Assembly: GCA_035578175.1 (NCBI GenBank)
Contig: JAQMRL010000007.1
Span: forward strand, 50,745,227 to 50,809,226
Origin: Catonia carolina
Lineage: Eukaryota; Arthropoda; Insecta; Hemiptera; Achilidae
DNA length: 64,000 nucleotides
Direction: 5' to 3'
Numbering within the stretch: position 1 is the stretch's first letter; each line of letters starts with the position of its first letter. Positions 42,752-54,630 of this stretch are shown here, piece after piece. The notes below the pieces were generated by a model. The model was not told the origin of the DNA. It worked only from the letters and a program-made list of their open reading frames with translations, and ran no database searches. A program made the position numbers and the translations under genes.

Positions 42752-43505
42752 AAGGGTGATTCAAAAAGAGCGCCGGTTTTTAAACGGCTGGTAAATTTTT
42801 GTTTATCGGTTGGCAACATTGTTTGACCTCATTTCTATTTTGGAGAACATTCCGATTGACGATTCAGTTGTAGTTTCTCTTGTATGTACAGCGAGTGACA
42901 GTTTGGTGCGACTTTTGGTCGGGCGGTGTCATCGGCCCTTACGTTTTTGAAAATCAAGAAGGACAAGCCGTGACAGTAAATGGAGACCGATACCGTACGA
43001 TGATTAGGGAGTTTTTGTGGCGTCATTTGGATGGAATGGACATTGACGAGTTGTGGTTTCAGCAGGATGGTGCCACCTGTCACGCTGCACGAGAAACAAT
43101 GTTGTTGCTCCGTGAACGGTTCCAGGATCGCATCATTTCTCGTAATTCCGACCATCAATGGCTACCAAGGTCGTGTGACTTGACGCCTTGTGACTTTCCT
43201 CTTTGGGGTCATCTGAAGTCATTGGTGTATGCCAATAAACTCCGAAACATCAATGACTTGAAGGAGGAAATTCGACGGGTTATCGGGCAAATGGAAGTCG
43301 AAACTTGTCGTGCAGTAATATCCAATTTCATGGACAGAGTTGATGCGTGCCAGCGCAGTAGAGGAGGACACATGCATGACATCATTTTTCATACATAAAA
43401 TCGGAAGGAAAGATGAACTTGTTGATGTATTTATTTTCAGTTTTTCAATAAAATAAATCTCTTAATTTGATATATCAAAACCGGCACTCTTTTTGAATCA
43501 CCCTA
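42752..43505 (+). mobile_element. Internally deleted Tc1/mariner-like element (DD41D group)
   Basis: Inverted ends read AGGGTGATTCAAAAAGAG plus GCCGGTTTT, with one internal mismatch, and TA outside (42750-42751, 43506-43507). The transposase DNA-binding half is missing; only the catalytic half remains. Confidence 0.85.
42880..43398 (+). pseudogene. Transposase catalytic half, DD41D type
   Basis: The frame reads VTVWCDFWSGGVIGPYVFEN, AVTVNGDRYRTMIREFLW, DELWFQQDGATCHAARETM, IISRNSDHQWLPRSCDLTP and CDFPLWGHLKSLVYA, ending in GGHMHDIIFHT. The Asp of QQDGATCH and the Asp of TPCDFPLWG are 41 residues apart, the spacing of the rosa-like DD41D group. The N-terminal helix-turn-helix and first catalytic Asp are deleted. 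The remaining frame is open for 172 codons, so decay is limited. Confidence 0.82.
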
Positions 43506-43670
43506 TAGATTGTTAACATTTACATTCTCTTTCATCTCTGTATTAAATAAATTTAAGTGCATTATCTTTATACATTTTACATGGATTGGCTACCACTAAC
43601 ACAACTCCCGGTTAAAAACCGGACTTCCACATTGGGCTGTAGAAGTCTTAACCATTTAATACTTACTTAC

Positions 43671-44705
43671 TTACTGCAGTGGCCACTCGTACCCCAGTCG
43701 GTACTTGGCCTCATCAACACAGCCCCTCCAACGAACCCGTTCAGCAGCGTCATCCTCCTTCAGCCCCATCTTTCCCATGTCCTTCCAGGCCTGGTCCCAC
43801 CATCTTGTCTTAGGCCTTCCAGCTGGTCTTCTTCCCTCAGGATTGTTCCTCAATACACTGCCCGTCAATGTGTTCCCCTCCTTCCTCACAACGTGTCCCG
43901 CCCAACGTAACCTTCTGCTTTTAATCTCGCCCAATATGTCCGGTTCTTTGAATAGCTGACGTATTTCACAGTTGTGCTTCATCCTCCAAACTCCATTCTC
44001 CAGTGTTGGGCCAAAGATTTTTCTAAGTACTTTGTTTTCAAAAACAAGGATCTTTTTTTCTTCTTTTTTGTTCAGTATCCACGTTTCTGAAGCATAAAGC
44101 ATTACTGGTCTAATGATGGTTTTGTATAGTCTTACTTTTGATGTATGTGAGAGGAGTCTTGAGCTAAGCAGCTTATTGCATGCATGAAAGCTTTTGTTTG
44201 CCGATCTTATTCTGTTAGTCACTTCCAGTTCCTCTGAGTTGTTGTGCGTGAGCGTTACCCCTAGGTATGTGAAAGTTTCTGCCTTTTCAAAATTATAGTT
44301 TCTTACTTTTAAAATCTGATTATGGTGTCCATTTATATTTCGATCTCTACTTATCTGCATAAACTTGGTCTTTTTTTCATTTATTTGTAGTCCTACATAT
44401 TCAGTTTCTTCAATCAAAATATTCGTCAGGTATACCAAGTCTTCTTCTTTCTCAGCCATTACAACAATGTCATCTGCAAAAGCCAAGATATTTATATTCA
44501 CCCCAATCTTAATTCCTTCGTTTTTGCTTCTTACTCTTTGCAGCGCTTCTTCAATGGCTATGTTAAATGACGTTGGTGACACCCCATCTTCTTGCCGTAC
44601 TCCAGTATTAACCTCAAAACTCCTTGTGGTTTTCCCATTCACTTTTACCTTGCATCTTGAATCTAGAGTACTAAGCTTAGCTAGCTGTTCACTTTTACCT
44701 TGCAT
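43671..44705 (-). pseudogene. LINE reverse transcriptase, C-terminal part
   Basis: It begins inside the second copy of the duplicated segment (STLDSRCKVKVN again), then FEVNTGVRQEDGVSPTSFNI, INILAFADDIVVMAEKEEDL with the FADD catalytic pair, ETFTYLGVTLTHNN, LYASETWILNKKEEKKIL and KSRRLRWAGHVVRKEGN. It ends YRLGYEWPLQ with a natural stop near the 3' tail. QEDGVSP replaces the more usual QGD..SP. Confidence 0.9.
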
Positions 44706-44737
44706 CTTGAATCTAGAGTACTAAGCTTAGCTAGCTG
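44638..44737. repeat. Perfect 50-bp tandem duplication inside the LINE RT
   Basis: Positions 44638-44687 and 44688-44737 are identical, beginning TTCACTTTTACCTTGCATCT and ending TTAGCTAGCTG. As 50 is not a multiple of 3, the duplication alone breaks the reading frame. Confidence 0.97.
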
Positions 44738-45544
44738 TATCAATTTACTTGGTATCCCAAAACTCTCCATCCTTTCCCAAATCTTGTCTCTGATCAGGCT
44801 ATCATACGCTTTTGAGAAATCTATAAACAGACAGCAGAAAACCTGGTTAAACTCCCAGTATTTTGCTATTGATTCCTTTAAGATGTAGACTTGATTGGTC
44901 GTGGATCGACCTCTCACAAACCCGGCTTGGTTTTCTTGTATAATTGTGCTTGTATACTCTTCCAATCTTTTCAGAATTATTCTGGATAATACTTTGTAGG
45001 TAACATTCAGCATGGATATTCCTCTGTAATTGTTGCAATCCAACTTATCGCCCTTCTTGTGAATTGGTACGATTATTGCCTCTTGCCATTCTTTGGGTAT
45101 CCTTTCCAACTCCCAAATCTTCAAGACCAGATTATGTACTTGTTCAATTACACACTCTCCTCCATGCTTTAGTATTTCAGCTGTTATACCATCCTCTCCT
45201 GGCGCTTTGTTGTTTTTGAGACCCTTAATGGCATCTTTTATTTCATTTATTGAAGGGTTGGGTATAAGAGGCTGTACATTCAAGAATTGTATGTGTTCCT
45301 CTTCATCGTCTCTCGTTTCGCCATTTAATAGTTCAGAAAAATATTCTCGCCAGCGTGCTAGGCATTCTTCCTCCTCAATAATGATTCCTCCTTCTCTGTT
45401 CTTTACACCAAAAGCATTAGGACTAAACCCCTTCTTAAAAAACCTTACTGAGCGGTAGAATTCTCTTGCATTGTTTGCTGTTCTGTCCTGTTTGGCCTTA
45501 AGTATTAGGCCTTTCATCCAGTCACGTTTTTTTCTTACGTACAA
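44681..45544 (-). pseudogene. LINE reverse transcriptase, N-terminal part
   Basis: It reads SINEIKDAIKGLKNNKAPGE, DGITAEILKHGGE, WQEAIIVPIHKKGDKLDCNN, YRGISMLNVTYKVLSRIIL, NQAGFVRGRSTTNQ and LFIDFSKAYDSLIRD. These are RT fingers and palm motifs, including the first catalytic Asp in FIDFSKAYD. The frame ends at STLDSRCKVKVN, where the 50-bp duplication shifts it. Confidence 0.9.
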
Positions 45545-45735
45545 TTCTTGATGTCTCTCTTACCCGCACCTTATATCCAATTCTATTTTCCTCGGTATTG
45601 CTATTTGACCACTCCTCCTTTGATTTCTTTCTCCTTTCAATGCTATCCATGCACTCCTCATCAAACCATGGGTTCCTCCTCCCGTTCTTTCTTCTGCCAC
45701 ATGACCATTTAATAATACCACTTAACCATTTAATA

Positions 45736-46337
45736 GTACCACTAACCTAGTGAGAGATCAAACCCGGATAAATGAGTGTGGTGTACACCACATGAAGCTT
45801 AACACCCAAACCCAATATGGGTACTAATTCATATTGGGCTGATTCCTCCAGCTGCGGCAGTGGATAACTGCCAAGGTTGTAGCACTGGTACCCTTTAGGG
45901 GCGTCGTACATTGCTCTCCCACACGATGTACAATACAAATAGGCACATCCAACCCTGTTAGGAAGAGCAGCGAATCCGCCATTCCTTTATAGGGTAGCCT
46001 CGTTTGGTCTGAGGTAAAATCCGGCTTCATACTCATGTTGGTTAAATTCTCTCAGCCATGTTTGGTGAGTCCCCGCTGAGATCATGACACCACTACTTCA
46101 AAAGTTTTTTGTATGGCTCTCATCCACAAATGAAGTACAAACAGCTTCTTCCACTTGTCCTGAATGTCTGTCAGGAGGCAACCCAGGTATAGGGTAACTC
46201 ACTGCTGGTGAGAGAGCTGTTTTGCATTTCTAACCGAAATTATACCATTTTCCAAAATTTGGATACCTGAAGTAGTTCACAAACTCATTCAGTGATTCAA
46301 AGTTTTTATATTTTTTTTTTGGCTTAGAAAATGAATA
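45736..46337. other. Unidentified repeat-like sequence hosting the LINE
   Basis: The sequence just left of the LINE (about 43590-43661) and right of it (45736-46250) was continuous before insertion. It is less AT-rich than the introns, with phrases such as GAGAGATCAAACCCGG and CAGCTGCGGCAGTGG that look transposon-derived. I do not recognise it. Confidence 0.35.
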
Positions 46338-47697
46338 CGAGGGGCAGCTCAAAAGTAAGTTACACAATTTAAAAAATAAATAAATAAAAGTAAAAAAATT
46401 TTTTCAAAAAGTTTATTTCGAAAAGTACACATTAAACTTGTTTTACTACATAATGGCTTTGTTTTTCAACAAAGTGACTATGTTTTTTACATTTTTGGTA
46501 CCGTGGTAAAAGTTTTTTCAATCCTGTGCCATACCATTCTGCCAGCACACTGGTTAGCATCTTTCAACTTTTTGTTTCAAATTATCCTTGTTTGTGAAGC
46601 ATCTCCCCCAAGATGTTGCTTTAGCTGCAGAAACAGGTGGGTTACTTGGTGCAAGGTCAGGGGAGTAAAGCCCAAAGGGAGGATGTCCAAAAACATCCCA
46701 TCGAAACACTTCAGCAGGTCTTGAGTCTGACGAGCAGTGTGCGGGCAAGCATTGTTGTGGCACAAAAAAAACTGTTTTTGTCAACTTTCTGCTCTTTTTG
46801 TTTTGGATCCCCTTTCTGAGTTTTCACAACACCTCACAATAGCATGCAGCTGTGATCATGGTCACACGAGACAGGTAATTGATAAACAACATCCTTCTTA
46901 TCCCAAAACACCGTTGCTATGACTTTTCCTGTGGATTCACAGCTCTCACTTTTTTTGATGTTGGCTTGTCCTTTCCTTTCCACACCTTACTCTGCCTTTG
47001 TATTCGGGCGTCCAGTGATGGATCCATGTCTCGTCTCCAGTCACTATTTGGTTGAATAACCGTCTCCCTTGTCGTCGAAAAATTTCTGAAATTGCAATAT
47101 AGCATCAACTTTCTGCTCTTTGTGCAGTTTTGTAAGGAGGGGTGGAACCCACTTTCCACTCACTTTCGATTAACACAGATTGTTAGAAATTGTCCTGTAA
47201 AGTAATGCACAGTTTATTGCAACATTTTGAGACAGTTGAGAAAGGATTTCATCAAGCGTTAGATGCCAATCGGTGTCAATGACCCTTTGAACATCTTCAA
47301 CAACAGTTAAGGTGTGGGAAGTGGAGGGTTGACTGCTCTGTTATTCAATGCGGTAATATTGTTATCCCTTCAATGAATGATTGGCGTCAACGAGAAACCT
47401 TTGGCCTGGACATAACATCTTCACCATAAACGCTACCCAACTTGTGATGAATTTCAGTAGCATTTTTAATTTTCACCGTCAAAAAAATAACACCACAAAC
47501 TGTGCAATCGGCGGTAGGAGCAAGTGGAGTCTGCATAGTGGCTGGAGCCTGACTGCCAGATCGATCGACGCACGTGTTTAGAAATTTTACAGTACCGCTA
47601 CTACTCCCAGATGTAAATTCCCTGAGACTCCCAGACTTTACCCACCAACCACACGGATTAAAAATATTAGTGTGACTTATTTTTGAGACGCCCTTCA
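46338..47697 (-). mobile_element. Decayed mariner, full length
   Basis: The inverted ends (CGAGGGGCAGCTCAAAAGTA at the left, TGAAGGGCGTCTCAAAAATA from the right) are imperfect. TA lies outside at 46336-46337 and 47698-47699. Transposase pieces on the minus strand are in several frames: NATEIHHKLGSVYGEDVMSR near 47430, NSDWRRDMDPSLDARIQRQS near 47020, NNACPHTARQTQDLLK near 46730 and YSPDLAP near 46660. Multiple frameshifts show an old copy. Confidence 0.82.
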
Positions 47698-47699
47698 TA

Positions 47700-48141
47700 T
47701 GTCATTTTCAAAATCTTCATCAAAAATTATAAAAGCAAAGTAGCCTTTATTTTTTATTGTACATATATTAAAACATCCCTCCTTTCAATTTCATTTAAAC
47801 TTTCATTACAATTTCATGTATGCAATTATTGTTTCGATCATTACTGTTATTGTCATTTTATATGTATTTGATTTTTATACAAAGATTAGTTTTTTACCAT
47901 AAAAACCACCATGTCTTTCGATTTTAAGACAACCTCTCTTTTGATCAATTTGATAGCTTGGCTAATTACTTTAAACTGTAAAGTATATTGGTGTCTCAAT
48001 TATAGCAATTTTATTAATAACTACAATAGTTTAACTACAGTAATTACTAGTCAAATTTAAATTAACAATCATTAATTCAAGTTAATATGTATTTTTAATT
48101 TATGTAACTCATCTTTTTATTAATTTTCTGTGTCCAACATA
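47700..48141. other. Intron sequence, no gene seen
   Basis: AT-rich spacer between two mariner-type elements. Confidence 0.4.
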
Positions 48142-49066
48142 CGAGGTGTGGCTATTAAATAACAAGACTGATGTTGTAAAAAATTTTATTTTTATTTTAT
48201 ACATATTAACTTATTGTCACCTTCAATATACACTCCTTCTCTATCCCTATAACGCTCCATGCTAATTTTTCATTGTGGGAAACAGTGCTGGAAGTCATCT
48301 TCTGTCAGCTTCTTCAGGACACGTGCCGCTTTCTCATTTACAGCTTCCACAGACTAATCCTGTCCCTTTTAATGCAGATTTCACCTTAGGGAACAGGTAG
48401 AAGATAATAACATGTGATGAAACATGGTTTTTTTACTTATGATTCAGAAACAAAGCGCCAATCCATGCACTGGAAGAGCTGAACTTCACCGAGAGCCAAA
48501 AAAGCTCGAATGAGCAAGTCAAAATTTAAAGCAATGATGATTGTTTTTTTTATATCCATGGGATTGCGTACCTTCACTGGGTTCCTGAAGGTCAAACAAT
48601 TAATCAATATTACTACCTTGAGGTTTTCTAAACTACGTCAAAGAGTAAGGAAAAAAGGCCCCGAAATGTGGAAGGACAAATTATGGGTTCTCCACCAAGA
48701 CAATGCGCCAGCTCATTCTGTGTTATCTGTGAAGAGGTTCCTAGCCAAGTACAGCATCTCAGTGTTAGAACATCCACCTTATTCACCAGATCTTGCACCA
48801 TGTGACTTCTACCTGTTACCTAAGGTGAAATCTGCATTAAAAGGGACAAGATTTGAGTCTGCGAAAGCTATAAAAGAGAAAGCGGCACGTGTCCTGAAGG
48901 AGCTGACAGAAGATGATTTCCAGCACTGTTTCCAACAATAGGAGATTCGCATGGAGCGTTGTAGGGATAGAGAAGGAGTGTATATTGAAGGTGACAATAA
49001 GTGATTGTGTATAAAATAAAAATACAATTTTTTACGTCAGTCTCGTTATGTAATAGCCACACCTCG
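48142..49066 (+). mobile_element. Foldback mariner: 5' end replaced by inverted 3' end
   Basis: Ends read CGAGGTGTGGCTATTA in inverted orientation with TA outside (48140-48141, 49067-49068). The left 262 bp (48142-48403) is an inverted copy of the right 260 bp (48807-49066), including the C-terminal coding sequence (GACACGTGCCGCTTTCTC against its complement). Between them lies the middle and catalytic part of the transposase. The normal 5' end and N-terminal domain are missing. Confidence 0.88.
48425..48941 (+). pseudogene. mariner transposase, catalytic part (DD34D)
   Basis: Starting near 48410 a broken frame reads TCDETWFFTYDSETKRQS (first catalytic Asp). From 48510 an open frame gives SKFKAMMIVFFISMG, WVLHQDNAPAHSVLSVKRFL, EHPPYSPDLAPCDFYLLPKV and AARVLKELTEDDFQHCFQQ. 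There are 34 residues between the Asp of HQDNAPAH and that of APCDFY. The N-terminal DNA-binding region is absent. Confidence 0.85.
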
Positions 49067-49178
49067 TATACTTATCATCATCATCGTCATACTTTTTATC
49101 CCGCTTCCAAATTTTCTTGAGTCGGGCCCAACACAAATTCTCTCCACCTCTCTATGTCACTGAACCATCACTCCTCCA

Positions 49179-49331
49179 GTAGTTGGTAACATGCTCGCTT
49201 CTCATCATGCGGTCTTGGGTTCGAATCCCATTCAGGCACGGGATATTTTCATATGTTACAAAAAAATCATTTCATCCTTCACCGTCTGCATTAGCAGTAA
49301 TTGCAGAACAGACGGACGTTAAAAAAAAAAA
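49179..49331 (+). mobile_element. tRNA-derived SINE, head type 1, 5' truncated
   Basis: It begins in the A box (GTAGTTGGTAAC), keeps B box TGGGTTCGAATCCCATTC, CTGCATTAGCAG and a poly-A tail. Perfect 12-bp target duplication ATCACTCCTCCA at 49167-49178 and 49332-49343. Confidence 0.92.
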
Positions 49332-49449
49332 ATCACTCCTCCATTGGTCTCTTGGTATTGCATCATTTTCCCAATCCATCCATAACTGAACCCATCCACT
49401 TCACTCTTAGTCTTTTTCCCTCCATCTTCAAGTACAATATAGTTACTGA

Positions 49450-49590
49450 AGTGTAACCGGCTTCTACAACAGGCATTCTAGGTTCAATTCTTGATCAGGT
49501 CTATAATTTTCATCACTCATCCCCTTGTATTACAGTAGATCATTTGCTTTAGCATTTTTACACAAAATAGTCAGACGTTTAGCAAAAGAC
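49450..49590 (+). mobile_element. Diverged tRNA-derived SINE (type 2 related)
   Basis: CCGGCTTCTACAACAGG, TTCTAGGTTCAATTCTTGAT (decayed B box), CAGGTCTATAATTTTCATCA and AGTCAGACG follow the order of the SINE at 8981. The ends are unclear. It lies in a wider patch (49090-50200) of decayed repeat that I cannot classify. Confidence 0.6.
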
Positions 49591-50219
49591 AAATTCAAGT
49601 ACAGTATACTTTTGGGCAGCCTACACTTCTCCATCCTAATGACATGTCCAAAACATCGTAGCTTGGTCTACCCAATTCTTTTTGTCTGGCTCTCAATCCC
49701 AATTATTCACTAACAGCATAGTTATGTGCCTACTCTCTTTCTTCCTTCTACCTATCCATGTTTTCACTACATAAATCAGTATTGGCACAAGGTAAGCTAT
49801 GCATTATACATTTAATATTGTTACTACACATATATACTTTGTAATCCTAAACAAGGCTTCTTACACTTTCCCTCCTTACATCTTTCCTGCACTAACACTT
49901 AGCTTTTTCCTCACTAAATTCCAAACCATACTTAATGGTTTCTTCACTCCACAACTTCAGTACTATTTCCACTTCCTCATCTGTATTTTCTCATATGCCC
50001 AGATCATCTACAAACAGTTAACTCCCAATGCCAACCCCGATTACACCGCATTCAGATTAACTGCAGATTTGGATGTAACGCGGTTGGATTATGACCCTGG
50101 ACTGTTGCTTTTAAGAAACAAAAAATACCAAGAATGATATTATGTAATGTGTATTTGACTATAGGTACATTGAATGTATTTTCGATATATGGACTTTCGT
50201 ATTATCTCCCACTCATGCA

Positions 50220-50400
50220 GCCAGCCGCATTGGCGTAGTTGGTAACGTGCTCGCCTCTCATCATGCGGTCTTGGGTTCGAATCCCATTCAGGCATGGCAT
50301 ATTTTCATACGTTACAAAAAAAAAATCATTTCATCCTTCACCATCTGCATTAGCAGTAATTGCACAACAGTCGAACGTTAAACCAAAAAAAAAAAAAAAT
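50220..50400 (+). mobile_element. tRNA-derived SINE, head type 1 (full length)
   Basis: Complete: GCCGCATTGGCGTAGTTGGT (A box), TCTTGGGTTCGAATCCCATT (B box), CTGCATTAGCAG, GTTAAACC and an A15 tail. Target duplication TCCCACTCATGCA / TCCCACACATGCA at 50207-50219 and 50401-50413. Best reference copy in the window. Confidence 0.93.
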
Positions 50401-50460
50401 TCCCACACATGCATATAAATATAGTACTGTAGCATGTAGTATGTAGTATTTATGTATTTT

Positions 50461-50851
50461 GTTGTTTAGGTCATCAGCCGAAAGGCTGGTTTGAACCTGT
50501 AGAGGTTTTACTAAGTATAACGAGGAGTGAGGTGCTTTACTTTGCCTTCCTCACTGAGTGGAAAAGTATGCTTATCAGCATGCCGGGCCCTCTGAAAAGC
50601 ACATATTTGCCACTCTGCAAATGACACCTTCACTTCATTCACCACAGGGTCTGGCTGTATAATTAAATTCATTACTTCCAGAGGAGATAACTCAGATTAG
50701 TGTCTTTTACACCTCTACCTCTTCTGTTCTTAAATGATTCAGTCATTTAATTGGCTGACCATATGATAAGAAACAGAACTATTTATTTTAGCCTTGCAAT
50801 GAACAGATTGGGTGTAAATAATTTGACACTCCACCTGTCTGTTATGGGCAG
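50461..50851 (-). mobile_element. (AAC)n-tailed retroposon, copy 3
   Basis: Minus strand; its tail gives GTTGTTTAGG at 50461, followed by the CAGCC-GAAA-GGCTG hairpin sequence. Target duplication TTATGTATTTT at 50450-50460 and 50852-50862. Full length. Confidence 0.9.
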
Positions 50852-50862
50852 TTATGTATTTT

Positions 50863-51990
50863 ATCAAATAAATAATGAAACAGCTATCAAATGGTTTGAA
50901 AGTCAAAAAAAAATACTGATCCAGTAAAACTGTTGCAACTTTTGTCAGTGAAAATATTTTTTTTACATTTTACTAAACAGTGCAGCAAAAAACAAATACA
51001 AAACAGACTTTTTTAAAATTTAATGCTGAACGAGTGAAAAAAATCAGATAATTTTGACAATTAAATATTGTAGGTGTACATAGATTTTTAGAAATTCAGT
51101 ACATATGCATGTATGAACATGTGTAATTTGTCTTGTCAACATAGCAGTTGTCTTCATTTCTGGTATACTATGTACATTGTTAGTAAATTATCGAATTCTT
51201 TAGAATTTTCTTAAATAAACAAATAGATTCTTTGCATTATGTAATACTGTATAGCTAGTGTTTTACAGTGCTTATGTTTAAGGTTAATTTTTCAAAATAC
51301 AGTACATTCTCTACTTACATAATTTTCGAAAACTAGTATCACTGGCTATACCACGGGTAGCCCTATAAAGCAGGTCTTTCAATGTCTCTCTTATACCACG
51401 TAATAACCGGGGAGCACTGTATCTCCTTTGATATTATCACATTATAGGTTGTAAATTGTAGATGTCAAAATTCAGGAAGTCATATTTTAAAAGAAGTCTT
51501 GTAGGAGAGAGAATCATGATAAGTTTGTAATTTAAATAGAGTAGATAACGTAGTTCATGGTCCATAATTCAGCACATGCACTATTTGTAATTAGTGTTAT
51601 TTTGTTTGTGTTAGTTTGTAAGCTTTTATTGATCCATTAACTTACTCATCGCTAATTCTGTGAACTTCCCAATAACACATAGCTGAAGTTTGGTACATTT
51701 GTTCCTTAGGGCTTCAAGAGAAGAACTAAAGTACCTTGCATTATAACTTCTTACTTTTAGGTGTGAAATGTTAAATACTAAACAAGTAATTTAAAAAATT
51801 AATAAAATATTAAAGTTAATGTTATCAATAATGAGGAAGATATTTAAGTATTAATGTGTTAAAATACATACTCATGATTTGTCTTGATCTAAGATTTCAA
51901 GGATAGTTTTCAGCATCAGTCATGCGCGAAACCTATGCTATTCTAACTTAATGGCAGAGTGCAGTGTTAACTCTGCACTGCTCTGTGCAT
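50863..51990. other. Intron sequence, no gene seen
   Basis: AT-rich, without recognised element ends. Confidence 0.4.
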
Positions 51991-51994
51991 GCCC

Positions 51995-52056
51995 GACATC
52001 ACCTTTTAGCAGTATTTGCATAACAGTCGGACGATAAACCAAAAAAAAAAAAAAAA
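51995..52056 (+). mobile_element. SINE 3' tail fragment
   Basis: Only the shared SINE tail remains: TAGCAGTATTTGCATAACAG, TCGGACGATAAACC and a poly-A run of about 15. The head is missing. Confidence 0.7.
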
Positions 52057-52059
52057 TCA

Positions 52060-53095
52060 CTTTATGTACTGGAAAGAATCATGTTCAGTTAAAGGCGACC
52101 CATATCTGTAGACCAGTTCAATGAAATTCTACGCCAATAAATAATTATAAAACACAGTGTTGAGTTTGTGTGATATTCAATGTACCATTGAATATCCACC
52201 ACTGGTAGAGTTTGTTTTTATTTTACCTTTTCTGTATGAAATAATTATTTCGTTTTTGGAACAGATGCTATTTTCTTACATTGGTGTAATTTTCATTAGT
52301 TTTTTAAAATATTATTTTTGTGTGAATGAACTATTATTTTCATGTTTGAATTTCAAATAAATCACTTTAAAAATCTTTCATTCTTTTTTTTTGCTTCTAT
52401 GACCTCATTGGATTACTTTAGTCAGTTATTTATGTCATTCGTTTTTAAATACCAATGTTAAATTTAATAAGAAAAATTTGATTTTGATTTTTAAATTTTA
52501 AGAGAAAATTTAAATGAGATAAACTTAAAGATTGTGTACTTAAAAATTATAAACTTTAAGATTATAATTTTGCATGAAATAGTAATAAAAGAAAAAACAT
52601 AAATAAAAAATTACAAAGTTTATCAGGTTTTTTGTTTTCATCTTGTCATATTTTTTTTATTAGTTGTTACAGGCATGTAACTTTTTTTGTGTGGAAGTTT
52701 TTTGTATTTGTTCTAACATTTTATTCTAAGTGTTTGCAAGCATAAAAAGTGCTGTGTCATTAATCGTCTTTTTAGTTGCTTTCTATCTATTCTAATTCTG
52801 GATGATAATCTTACGTTATTTTTATTATATAAACTTATTAATATAATGTTGATTATAAATAATATAATTATTGTCAGGGGTTTTGTGTTAAGATTTGTAT
52901 GCGAAGGTGATAAAAAATTAACCTTGTTCTTAACTTTTGAAGCAGAGGAAAGATTTGTTTTGGGAAGATAATGAGTCTAATGAAATAAACAATTTTAAAT
53001 AGCTTTTTCTAATTCCATTCCTTTGTAAATTAATCCTTTTGTAGTAATACTTAGATTTTCACTAACCTTTTACAGATGCTTTTATAGTTTGTTTT
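52060..53095. other. Intron sequence, no gene seen
   Basis: Very AT-rich; no supported features. Confidence 0.4.
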
Positions 53096-53099
53096 TTTT

Positions 53100-53640
53100 T
53101 TCAACTTACATCTTTCATTGGATCCATCAGTACTATCAGAGTATAAATATACATTTTAAACATTGAAACTAAATTAGTTAAAATTTTCTGGAAGATGTCG
53201 TATCTTCAGCCATTTGTACTTCTCTTCTTGCAGTGCCAACTCCATCACTCAAGATTGGCCACAACTCTGGTAAATCGCTCTCTATCATGAACCACACTGA
53301 AAAAAGTGTGTGTACTTATATTTGTACAGTCTCTAATATTCTTTAACCATGAGCATTTCCTTGGCCCAGGTCTGCACTTGCCCTCAATTTACCCTCAAGA
53401 ATTGGTCTGAGTAACTCATACTTATCACCTCTGTGTAAATTACCAAGGTAGGCAATCTTCTTCTTTTGCTCATCAACTCATTAGAATTCCAAGCCCAAAA
53501 ATTCGAAGTATCAATGCTGGCAAATGAACGGTTCATGAAATCCAATGCATTGTTGTATACTCACATCTTGAACGCTTCTAAACGAATCATGGACTGCATA
53601 CTCAAAGTCCATATTTTCACACCAGACAGCTGAACAGAGT
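53100..53640 (-). pseudogene. Decayed LINE RT C-terminal fragment next to MITE debris
   Basis: From 53225 to 53640, minus-strand pieces such as KKKIAYLGNLHRGDKYELLR and PILEGKLRA, then VVANLE, parallel the C-terminus of the GAA-tailed LINE at 3178 (LEYLGHIMRN.TKYKLLKCI). Stops and shifts are frequent. Bases 53100-53215 resemble the palindromic MITE (CATTGGATCCATCAGTACTA; ATCAGAGTATAAAT). Confidence 0.6.
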
Positions 53641-54619
53641 AGATATATGTCTACTATAGATACTGAAGCCACGAGATTGCCTTTTGCGTATGAATGGGCT
53701 GTGAGGAAGGGAAGTGTAAATATGACAGTGCTGCCAACCTCAACAGTGAGACACTACTCATACATTTCACTACTGTGCAGTTTCTACGTACATTTTGTAA
53801 GATGTGGTTTAATCCGAGAAAATTTTCTTCATAAACCTTATAAGAAATAAATCTGACCTGTAATACTGCCTATAGCTTAATTACATGACTAGAAATGATT
53901 AATTTACTGTAATTACCAGCTACCTTCTTCCATTGGAACAAATTTTCTACGAATGAATCACCTTGTTTACTATCGCTGTCACCGGTGTCTTCACTATCAA
54001 TCTCACTAGTATTTCCTTTTTTTACCAGGTGTCAACAAAACTGTTGAAGAATAGCTTTTTCATGTCTTTAATATCCTTCTTTATTTTTCAAATTGTGGGA
54101 AAAGAAACATCACAGTAGTTAGCCACTTGCTCATGGCTTTTGTTAAGAGGCAGTGAAAGGCATTTTTGTTTAGTTTCAACTTCACAGCATTTTATAACAC
54201 CGCGTAATAGACTTCGTTCAGCACTGTGAATAGTCTGCCCACATTTTTGAGAAACTAACATTTCTGTTTATGGTAACAAACAGTTATATTCGTATCGTTA
54301 ACCTACAAAAGGTTCCGCGATATACTGTATAGGCTATGCTCTGGGTATAGTATAAGTTGTTATGTTTGTCGTACTGAAATTAAAGCAGTCGCACATGCAC
54401 ACTGATGCTGTTCCCCCCTTTAAAGCCCCTTTAAAGGGTAAACTTGTGACTCAAGTGACTATAACAGATATTTTATAGGAAGTGAAATGTATTGTTAACA
54501 AGTAGATGCTTCATGTTTAGAAATTCCAGCCTTGCTATTTCAATATGTGCTCTCTTCTACTGCTGGCTATAGACAAGCTTTAATCCAAATTCCTAAATAC
54601 TTAAATTTCTTATCCTGCT
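53641..54619. other. Unclassified intron sequence
   Basis: No confident feature. Part of it may be decayed transposon, but no motif is strong enough to name. Confidence 0.35.
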
Positions 54620-54630
54620 CAATAGAGTTT

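Larger units (their letters stand above)
43662..45720 (-). mobile_element. 5'-truncated LINE with RT split by a tandem duplication
   Basis: A 15-bp target duplication, CTTAACCATTTAATA, lies at 43647-43661 and 45721-45735. The element is on the minus strand and ends with a (GTAA)n tail at the left. It encodes most of a reverse transcriptase, but the endonuclease is lost by 5' truncation. A shift at an A7 run near 45530 separates a further in-family stretch (NGRRNPWFDEECMDSIERRK, 45560-45715). Confidence 0.93.

Noticed and set aside
50220..50300. tRNA gene
   Set aside because: A and B boxes are present, but a SINE body, poly-A tail and target duplication follow; the acceptor stem does not close. 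The same holds for 8981, 18117, 27897, 37011 and 2886.
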